Shown: positions 55,916 to 64,000 of the stretch, one piece after another
How the letters are laid out: each line of letters begins with the position of its first letter
Position numbering within the stretch: position 1 is the first letter of the stretch
Assembly (NCBI GenBank): GCA_021234155.1
Contig: JAJEKV010000032.1
Coordinates: 558,001 to 622,000, forward strand
DNA length: 64,000 bases
Origin: Isoetes taiwanensis
Lineage: Eukaryota > Streptophyta > Lycopodiopsida > Isoetales > Isoetaceae
Direction: 5' to 3'
Notes under the pieces: generated by a model
What the model was told of the DNA's origin: nothing
Seen by the model: only the letters and a program-made list of their open reading frames with translations
Databases searched by the model: none
Translations under genes and position numbers: made by a program

Positions 55916-58900
55916 ACTGCTTGAGTCCATAAACTGCTCGTTTTAATTTCCAAACCATTCCTGTTCTATTCAAATCCTTCTTCTTGTTGCATGAATATAT
56001 CCTAAATCATTTCCATTTGCATATGCCAAGAGTATCCTGATGCTTGCAAGTTTGACTATGGGAGAGAATGTTTCATCATAGTCCAACCCTTTTTTCTGGG
56101 AATATCCTTTTGCTACAAGCCTAGCTTTGTAAATAGATCCAAGCTTATTTTTGAAGATCCATTTGTTAGCAACAATATTTTTCCCTTCTGCCCTCTTTAC
56201 TAATTCATATGTATCAGTCCTTTTGAAAGCATTTAATTCTTCTTCCATAGCATGCTTCCATTTTTAAACATTCACACCTTTGATGGCTTTTTTATAACTT
56301 TGTGGTACATTTGGTTCTATGATTGCCATTATGACAGCTTCTGGATCTTCTATAGTATTTAATCTTCTACTTTTTCCTTCCCTGGACCGTCCATATTTGT
56401 CTACATCAACCATAACATCTTCCATTAATTTTTCACCTTCTGTTTTCCTTGATTTCCTTTGAACCTTTTCAATCTTTGTCTCAAGTACATCGGGTCCACA
56501 AAATTTTCAGATTCTGAAATTTCAGAATTGTTTTCTTCATTTCCAATCAATGCTTGCTCATCCTTTGATTCATCATTATCTAAGTCAGCAAATACAACTC
56601 TTTTCTCACTATGAGAATCTCCATCTATTTGTTTATTTGTGCCGTCCACTTTTCTTTCTTTGTAGAGCTTATTTTCAATGAAATATACATCTCTACTAAT
56701 GAAGTTTCTTTTCCTTGAAGGATCATAGAGATGATATCCCTTTGAGAGTTCATCATAGCCAATTAGGTAACATTCAAGAGCTCTATCATCCAATTTTTTT
56801 CTCTCCTCCTCTGGAACCAGTGCATAAGCAAGACAGCCATATACTTTGAATTTATCCTATGAGGATTTAATACCATACCATAGCTCATCTGGAGTCTTTC
56901 CATTAATGCTTCTAGATGGCAATTTGTTTTGTATGTCCACAGCAGCTTTGACCGCTTCCTCCCATAAAAAGTTGGGCAACCTTGCATGTTTGACCATAGC
57001 TCTAATTGCATTCAGAATGGACCTGTTTTTCCTTTCTGAGACTTTATTCTGTTGAGGTGTGTGTGAACATGTAAGTTCTCTTGATCCCATTTTTGAAGCA
57101 ATCACTATTAAACCCGTTGGATACAAACTCTCCTCCTCTGTCAGTTCTTAAACATTTTAGTTTCATACATGTTTGTCTTTCCACTTCAGCTTGGTATAAC
57201 TTGAATGCTTCGAATGCTTGATCTTTGGTCCTTAATGTATAACATTTGGTTTTCCTGGGAAAATCATCAGTAAAGGTGATAAAATATCTTTTGCCATGTA
57301 TGCTTCTCACATTCAAGGGACCACAAAGATCACTATGCACTAGTTCAATCAATTCCTTGGCTCTTTTTCCTTTCTTTGGAAATGGGAGTCTGCTGATTTC
57401 CCTTTAAAACAGCCTGCACAATTCAGATTTTCTTCCCCTTTATTTTCTGCCATGATTTGTCCTTGCTTAATCAAGAAGTTTAAGTTATTTACATGAGTAT
57501 GTCCTAACCTTTTATGCCACAACTTGATTGTTGGTGTCATAACGACATTGATTATCCCAAAAACATCATTGTGAAATGCAAAAAGTCTACCAACTTTCGT
57601 TGCTAAAAATTTAACTTCATTATTCAAGAGCACTTTGCACTGATGAGTTTCAAAATGAACATGATATCCCAAATCTACCAACTGTGTTACAGAAATTAGA
57701 TTTCTAACTAAATTAGGTACACACAGTACATTCTCTAGAATGACTGGATTCCCCTTAAGATCAAATATCTCTAGTAATCTTGCTTGACCCACCTTCTGCA
57801 AATTGCCACTATCTAACACATACAAATTGTCAACATCCTTTAGTTTGTAATCTGAAACTGCTGCTAGTAATTTAGAGTGGCTTACCTTAGCATTTTCATC
57901 AAGTTCTTCTTCTGGTTCGATGACCTTTCAGTGGCAACATTGAGTTCAGCAGATCTACCCCTTCCTCTTCCTCGAGTTGTTCTTCCCTTGGTGTTATATC
58001 CTCTGCCCCTGCCAGCTTTGGACATATTTACCTCTTGTTTTTGAGAAGTCCCTTGGACTTGAGCAGTTAGAAGCTACATGACCAAATCCCTCACAATTGT
58101 AACACTTATTTCCTTTATTCAGTTTAGAACAATTGGCCATAAGCATTGCACATAAAGCAAGGACCCAAATTACCTTGTCCACTACGTGTCTTTCCACCAG
58201 AAGTGTACAGGATTTCACTTTGCTCTTCTTCATTTTCAGCAGCCAGGTTGTGTTGTTCTAATTCTGTTTTTGTCATATTCTCAGCATCCTCCCTGCTTTT
58301 GGCCACATTTCTGACCAAGGTGGACAGATTCTTGTATTTTGAGAATGCCTTTGCCAATGACAGAATTTGATATTCACCTATTATAGGTACTCCTGCAGCA
58401 GTAAGGTCAGCAACCACGTTATCAAAATTTTCAAAGAAGTCTTTAATATATGCTCCTTCTTTATACTTCAACTCTCGCAGTTCCTTGTCTAAGACATCCA
58501 ACTGAGAGGAAGTTTTAAGCTGGTAGGTCTTCCATAAACAAGACCACATTTCTCTTGGGGACAACACCCTCATTCTTAAAAGAATGCTAGAGCTCAACTT
58601 GCTCTTTATGACTGCTTTTGCTTCTAGAATCTTTGTCTTGTGAGAGGCATCTGGTGAAGCACTTGTCACCTCTGTGGAGCTAGAGCTTCCACCTGCATCG
58701 TTTCCTGGACTTCTAGCAGTACCTGAGGCTGCTGCACTAGCATAGGTTTTGCCTCTGCTATTTGGTTTGACTGGTCACAGGACCATGCTCTTCCTCTTCT
58801 ATAATTTTCCACAGACCTTCTACTCTCAATACTTCTTCAAATTTCTCCTTCCAACTTGGAATCCAGAACCTCGTTTGTACACATCAATGCCACTCAGAAG

Positions 58901-58923
58901 TATAGCTCTCAATCTGCTAGCCA
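55916..58923 (-). pseudogene. Copia 1 gag, integrase and N-terminal reverse transcriptase
   Basis: Starts at 58,923, just after the primer site. Gag of UBN2 type: LDVLDKELRELKYKEGAY. CCHC knuckle CYNCEGFGHVASNC (about 58,105). The protease Asp motif is not clearly present. Pre-integrase zinc residues are in LWHKRLGHTH and NCAGC. The integrase triad appears as LVHSDLCGPL, LRTDRGGEFVS and NKVSERKNRS. Reverse transcriptase begins [20 protein letters not shown], but the block with the first catalytic Asp is deleted near 55,975 (GNDLGYIHA joins MQQEEGFE-like sequence), followed by GMVWKLKRAVYGLKQ where Copia 2 is inserted. Several stops and frameshifts. Confidence 0.9.
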
Positions 58924-58934
58924 TTATGGAACTT

Positions 58935-58948
58935 GGCTCTGATACCAG
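58935..58948 (-). other. Copia 1 primer binding site (initiator tRNA-Met)
   Basis: CTGGTATCAGAGCC on the minus strand, starting one base after the 5' LTR end; TGGTATCAGAGC is the usual plant initiator-methionine tRNA complement. Confidence 0.93.
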
Positions 58949-58949
58949 A

Positions 58950-59456
58950 TGAAGTTAAAACAAATAATTTGCTACCTAATTTCATCAATGCAAATTAAAC
59001 ATTGTATCGATGAATGGTCTAACATATAGAAATCATCAGCATAATAGAATAGCAAAACCATTATATCTATGATGCAGCACTGTAGCAATGGTATTGACCA
59101 TGCGACTGTTCATTCATTGACTACAATCCCATTTTCTAAAGCTCCAACCTTGATACTTGTATTAAATCGGATCCAGCAACTTTCGATGCTTGGTCATCTT
59201 CTGATCACAGGTTAAGAGCTCAGAGATCCGTCGGTCTAGCAGAACCGATCGGATTTGCAGTTGTGTTGGCTCAAAAGAATCGAGGCCAGCTTATAATATA
59301 AACTTAGAAATATACCTTTCACATATAAATAGGCCTTTTAAAATATCAAGTGTTTAGGATCACTTCGACCTATATTAAGGTTCAACCATTGAATCTTATA
59401 ATATCATGTCATGATTATTAAATCTTATTTATATCATGGCATGATTTCCAACAACA
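58950..59456 (-). repeat. 5' LTR of Copia 1 (507 bp)
   Basis: On the plus strand it runs from TGAAGTTAAAACAAATAATT to GATTTCCAACAACA, bounded by the primer site on the left and GGTCT on the right. Its partner at 26,025-30,425 is interrupted. By eye the LTRs differ at roughly one base in 20, so the insertion is not recent. Confidence 0.93.
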
Positions 59457-59729
59457 GGTCTATTAGTGATAATTCAATACATTTTTATGCATAGATCAAA
59501 AGAATTTCAAAATATATAAACCTCAGCGTGGTGGGGCAGCCTTGCTTGCAAAATAATTCCCCATCTTCTCGAATGCCCCTACCATTACACTAATTGAACT
59601 AACCAAAGTTTGCTGTAGCTAAAGTTTCTCTGTCTCTATCTCCAAGCCTTTTACAAAATGCTCGTCCATCATTATCACAAGCTGCTTGTTATTATCTGCC
59701 ATTGTTTTTGTTAAGGAAGAAGTGCCGCC

Positions 59730-60709
59730 ACTAGCTCTTCTTTTTCCTAAAGAGCCTGCTTCTCCCACTCCGATAGCATGGTGGGCCTTCACTTACCGAT
59801 ATAATACTATCTGCAGTGAATTGTGGTTCTATTATAGGCCTAGAGGACTGGAATGAATCCAAAAGCTTGTATATTGTCTCATCTATGACCGGAAGGTTAT
59901 AAACTTTTTTCATCTCAATTTTAGTTAGTGAAAAATACTCCGGCATACTAGTCTTCTTGCTGAAATCATATAATTTTTGTATTCCCCAATCAGATTCTCA
60001 TACCTTATTCTTGCAGCCATCGGTATCCCTATCGTCAAAACCTATTTCTACCATCTTTTCAGAAATATTTTTCCATCTTGATGTTGCTGTTTCCATTTTG
60101 TCCCTCGCTGAAGCACCCTCTAGAGCTAGCCATGCTTCCTTTTTAAACTCCACTAATATCCTTGTCTCTTCATTTGACTAATTCCTTGCTCTCTTCCTTT
60201 TTTGGGATCCATCAGATGCATGAGAAGAGTCTGATGCATTCTCCAAATTGATGTGCAATGGCTATAAATGTAATTGTAAATACTAGCTTATACAAGAGTG
60301 GCAAGGATTAAAAAATAAATTGCCCATAAACCCTAACCATGTACATCAACCATAATACTGCCATGAGATCAACATTTACAAAGAAAAGATTATGTATTTG
60401 GAAGCATTCAACATTTACAGAGAAAAGAATTGTATTTTATCAGCAATTCATATAACCTTAAAAAAACATTAAGCATTGAATAAAGAAGAAGAAATTGAAA
60501 TTTGATCTAGTATTTCTTAAGCATTTGTTGCAATATAGCAAAAATTCAAAATTCAATCCACTTACCTCTTTGTCATTTGAGACTTGTCCATCTCCATGCC
60601 ACTGCGTATCTGCACTTCCACGACCTTGTACACGAGCAGTTCGACCACGACCATCTCGTCCACGTGCACTTCGATTGCTTCCTCGAGCAAGTGAAGCTCG
60701 CATCGCCAT
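59730..60709 (-). pseudogene. PIF/Harbinger ORF1 (Myb/SANT-like DNA-binding protein), degenerate
   Basis: Exon 1 (60,709-60,566) starts MAMRASLARGSNRSARGRDG, Arg/Gly-rich, and ends at a GTAAGT donor. Exon 2 (about 60,260-59,730) holds a trihelix/Myb-like domain: SNEETRILVEFKKEAWLAL, SRWKNISEKMVEIGF, DTDGCKNK, then KTSMPEYFSLTKIEMKKVYN. In this family ORF1 protein binds the transposon ends and assists the transposase. An in-frame stop precedes SNEE and a frameshift follows CKNK, so the copy is inactive. It lies directly inside the right terminal repeat, the expected place. Confidence 0.82.
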
Positions 60710-60930
60710 TGCTAACTGGACCTAAATGACCTCGATAAGGTCAATATAACTTTTGTTAACATTTAGTCTAAATTTTTTACATCAGTTAATTTTGCATTAC
60801 TGGACGTTAACCATTATGTGTCGTGTGAAGGGATGACTGGGTTAGGGTTTTTTGTTAAAAAATAGTTAACAACCATTAACCAAATATCTTAACCAAGTCC
60901 AAACTTAACGTGTAGTGTGAAGCTAGTAGC

Positions 60931-60980
60931 TGTTAAAATTGCTAACTTAACCTAACCTAACCGCAAGTGCGAATGGACCC
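60931..60980 (-). repeat. PIF/Harbinger right terminal inverted repeat
   Basis: Ends CCGCAAGTGCGAATGGACCC on the plus strand, followed by TTA. Inverse partner of 21,190-21,239. Confidence 0.9.
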
Positions 60981-60983
60981 TTA

Positions 60984-62480
60984 TTGCACTTAATGGGGGT
61001 TATAATTGCTCATATTGTTGATTGTTCATCACAAGTGCAAGCCAGTTCAATGTCATGAGTGATCTCAAAATTGCACTTGAAACGAATACTAGAGAGGTAG
61101 CGAATATAGCCATCCACCTGTCACAACCATCCACCTATCATCTACCACATCATCGATCCATGCTTCCATCTGCCTGTTCACCTACACAACTCTTTGTATC
61201 AGACATAACCCTTAGAAATGGACGTGACAGCCCATATCGCAGCCTATATCATCTCTTTCATTCCTTCTCAATTCCATTCATTTCCAATAGTAGCACACAT
61301 CAAGGGGGAAATCAGCATCAAACAGATATGTATTTGTCTATTCAGTTATGAATATATTTGATGCTTCATTCTCTTGTTTTCTGCATTTATGTCTGTGATT
61401 ATTATTTGACAATAGAGATAGCATGAATAGTGGGTATATACTTTGGGCAGCTCATTTATAAACTTTGCAGCCATTTTAATGTCGGGACGAAATAGGCATT
61501 ATTTTATGAAGACCACACTGAAACTTTAATGTAAAAATTAATTTGGCAATACATGAAGAAAAAGATGGCATGGTTCAACTAGCTTCTACGTAGTCATATC
61601 CAACTTCCGGATTGTTAAATAAGTCAAGCATACTACTATGCATCAAGTCCTGCCCAAACATTTTAAATCCCTCTATGGCTCCATTCTTCGCCAGCTTCAG
61701 TCCTATGTCCTTTAGATGTGTTATACAATAACTCTATTCATGAATACATGCAGAATATATAGAATATGTGTGACAGTCCAGTCACCTTATCTCACGAGGC
61801 ATCCAGGTCAGGCCAACAGGATGCGTCTTTTAGTCATGAGTCTGATATAACCGGGCGCTTAGCACCCAAATAACTGCGTATTCTATGAGCCAAGGCAAGG
61901 GCTGATTCTTGCCTAGTAAGCTCAATACATATTTCCCAATTTATGTATGTTTGTTGATATCATATCAGAGCATGACAATGGGTTCTAGGATACAGGACCT
62001 TGAGATGCTGCAAATGCTTAGGGTTCAGAGGGCAATTGCCAGATTTAATCAAAGATTAGTTCAACGCAAAACAAAGAAGCACGGGGTTTATAAAAGAAAT
62101 AGATCTTCCAAAGGGAGTGTATTTGACAGCCCAAATTACATTAGAAAGTTAATGGAAGCAATCTCAATTGAGAAATCCAATGGCAAGAATTTCCATATAT
62201 AGTAGGTTAAAATGGAAGTCCATTTAATTGAAAAAGATCTCTATGGTATGGTAGATGATTTAGAGATAGATAGATAGATAGATAGTAGTCTTAACGTCAC
62301 GCCACTAGGCAGCAAACCCAGTGATGGAGCAAATTTGGTGAAGTGGCACTTGAAGAATAAGAGAGTAATGGCTATAATTGGTCTTGGCATCCGCATGTAT
62401 AATAAATATGGAGACTTCTAGTAGGTAGAGCTTGCCACTTGCATGAATACACTTAAAACGATAAAACATATTGCTAGATG
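60984..62480. other. Intergenic, no gene recognised
   Basis: Mixed AT-rich DNA. A 97-codon plus-strand frame at 61,909-62,202 (contains LQMLRVQRAIARFNQRL) reads like protein but has no known domain. A (GATA)5 microsatellite lies at about 62,265-62,285. Confidence 0.45.
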
Positions 62481-62495
62481 GATTTAATTTGGAAC

Positions 62496-62915
62496 GGCTC
62501 AGGATAATCTTACCCTGGATTGAGGGATCCCGGAGGTGTGATCCCGGAGGACGGCATCCCGGGAGGATGTGTGATCCCGAGGACGGGATCCCCCTTACTG
62601 CGCAGTAACTACACAAAAAACTGAACCCTTATAGGGAAAATCAGGGAAGTTTTTGTGTGGCTTTTTCTTGCTCGATTCTCCTCCAAATCGGGTAGCGCCT
62701 GTGCTAGGGTGGTCGGAATCAATGGGAGGATAGGATCAGGTATCAGCAGAGGAGGAAGGAGGGCGAGCGCCGCAGCGATGGTGCTGCCCCAATCTTGCCA
62801 AAAAATGGCCTACGAACTGCGCAGTAGCCTTTAACTGTGCAGTTAGCGGCGGGATCCCCTCCTCCGGGATCACACCTCCGGGATCCCTCAATCCAGGGTA
62901 AGATTATCCTGATCC
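62496..62915. mobile_element. 420-bp Mutator-type MITE
   Basis: Nine-base target duplication ATTTGGAAC at 62,487-62,495 and 62,916-62,924. Terminal inverted repeats of about 50 bases: GGCTCAGGATAATCTTACCC on the left, GGATCAGGATAATCTTACCC (reverse-complemented) on the right, both continuing TGGATTGAGGGATCCCGGAG. Long repeats starting with G and a 9-base duplication are the Mutator/MULE signature. The interior has no coding capacity and carries a second inverted motif around CTGCGCAGTA. Confidence 0.9.
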
Positions 62916-62924
62916 ATTTGGAAC

Positions 62925-64000
62925 TTGTCGAATAGATTAAAACCTTGAAGTGGAAGATCTACAAAGTTAAGGCACTTGCATGCAATATTTTCTTTAAGGA
63001 TGACTGACACTTGGCTTTTGGCAAGCAAATGGGCTTGCACGCATTGCTTCTCAAAGATATTGCCATGGATAAAAAATAAGAGGGTTTCTCCCCGAAAAAT
63101 CCGCCCATTCTTAAAAATATCCAACCATCTAAAAATGTTTTTGGCGATTTCCCGGCATAAAAAACCAAAAAATCCAGTAGAATACATCAAAAATTGCACT
63201 TTCAAATATTTTTTACGGTAATATGAAATACAAGGCTCATTTTTAATGGTTAAGGGCATCACTATTTTCTAGCCCTGGATATTGCTTACCATGGCCATAA
63301 CGTGATTATTTTATATCATCATGAGACTTACTTGTGGCAGGTACTTGGAGGGCAACTTCCAAGGAATGTTTTTCCTATCATATTATACACTATAGTTGCA
63401 TATATTATGGGATTTCCACTACGAATAGAATGGTGAGTGTTCTATCTCAATTGGTATGTTTATCTAGATATATTATGAGTCTATATATGCATGTTTACGT
63501 AGATACATTATGAGTCTATATATTGCTCACTTTGGATCAATTGGATCCAGAGATATTCCTGTGAATATCCAAAATGAAGGCATGAGGAATTTACACCTCA
63601 CACCCCCTTATAATAGAATGCTTCTGGGTACAAAATTGCTAGTGGGGTACAATTTTTGGCGAAGCACATATTAAACATGTAAATAAATGGACACTATGAG
63701 AAGACCTGGACCATTAGGACCGTCAAAATCAATCAACGGCTAAAATTTCTTGATATGAGCCCGATGCTTCGTAACAGCAGCGACACTCCATTTGTGGCAT
63801 TTGATCTACTTCACCAAATACAGCAAGCTATGGCTCATTGGAATCGGCATCCAAAACTAAGAATCATTATGAAATTGCAAATTTCTACCAGGTATATTTT
63901 GAGCACAATCATGAAAAAAATTTGATCAAGGTTGCCATAGAGTAGAAGCCAATATCTCATAAACTACTTGATCTAAATGGATTGCCGTCGGTTCCTATGG
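62925..64000. other. Intergenic, no gene recognised
   Basis: AT-rich. A 124-codon minus-strand frame (62,888-63,262) overlaps the MITE edge and shows no domain. A short duplication containing TTATGAGTCTATATAT occurs at about 63,471 and 63,508. Confidence 0.5.

Larger units (their letters stand above)
26025..59456 (-). mobile_element. Copia LTR retrotransposon 1, split by three insertions
   Basis: Target duplication GGTCT at 26,020-26,024 and 59,457-59,461. LTRs begin TGAAGTTAAAAC and end CCAACAACA as read on the plus strand. The order on the minus strand is 5' LTR (59,456-58,950), primer site complementary to initiator tRNA-Met (CTGGTATCAGAGCC, 58,948-58,935), gag from about 58,923, integrase, reverse transcriptase, RNase H, polypurine tract (30,437-30,426) and 3' LTR. 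Insertions: inverted-repeat element (26,082-29,965), Helitron (30,711-51,199) and Copia 2 (52,039-55,915). Without them the element is about 5.17 kb, normal for plant Copia. Confidence 0.93.
21190..60980 (-). mobile_element. PIF/Harbinger DNA transposon expanded to 39.8 kb by nested insertions
   Basis: Left end: TTA (21,187-21,189) then GGTTACATTCACACCCGCGG. Right end, reverse-complemented: GGGTCCATTCGCACTTGCGG, followed on the plus strand by TTA (60,981-60,983). The inverted repeats then share GTTAGGTTAGGTTAAGTTAG exactly. TTA/TAA three-base target duplication is the PIF/Harbinger hallmark. The minus-strand order is right end, ORF1 (Myb/SANT-like), transposase, left end, as in autonomous family members. 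Removing the 33.4-kb Copia insertion leaves about 6.35 kb. Both genes carry frameshifts or stops, so the element is dead. Confidence 0.9.

Overview
This is a stretch of nuclear genome from a land plant, almost certainly a vascular plant with a large, repeat-rich genome (gymnosperm, fern or lycophyte are all possible; I cannot resolve which). The evidence is spliced genes with GT-AG introns, a single-exon plant UDP-glycosyltransferase with a PSPG box, a BTB/POZ gene matching the Arabidopsis At1g04390 type, and plant-type transposons: Copia with an initiator-Met-tRNA primer site, Helitrons ending in hairpin plus CTAG, PIF/Harbinger, CACTA, MULE and LINE. Only two genes look like functional host genes.

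Layout. 1-3.7 kb: repeat debris, with a Helitron 3' end (538-566), an 800-bp polypyrimidine tract, a ~100-bp tandem repeat and CpG-rich palindromes. 3.7-4.75 kb: a broken MULE transposase cut off by 4.75-7.07 kb of minisatellite arrays built on ACATGTCA / TGCCACCTA words. 7.1-13.5 kb: mostly unassigned sequence. 13.56-17.51 kb (+): an eight-exon gene for a ~1,068-residue armadillo-like plus double-BTB protein. 18.69-20.15 kb (-): the UDP-glycosyltransferase, convergent with it.

21,190-60,980 is the centrepiece. One PIF/Harbinger transposon (TTA target duplication, matching terminal inverted repeats, ORF1 and transposase both degenerate) has grown from about 6.35 kb to 39.8 kb by nested insertions. 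A Copia element (26,025-59,456, duplication GGTCT) sits between its two genes. That Copia was itself hit three times: by a 3.9-kb inverted-repeat element in its 3' LTR, by a 20.5-kb Helitron in the RNase H region, and by a second Copia in the reverse transcriptase. The Helitron carries a degenerate LINE and a 9.8-kb CACTA element (duplication TTC), and the CACTA holds another Helitron 3' end. The second Copia carries a truncated LINE and a tRNA-like segment. Subtracting insertions gives sensible sizes at each level (Copia about 5.17 kb, interrupted LTR 512 bp against 507 bp for its partner), which supports the reconstruction.

61-64 kb: intergenic, with a clean 420-bp Mutator-type MITE (9-bp duplication ATTTGGAAC). 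Boundaries come from reading the sequence by eye; no alignment or database search was run.
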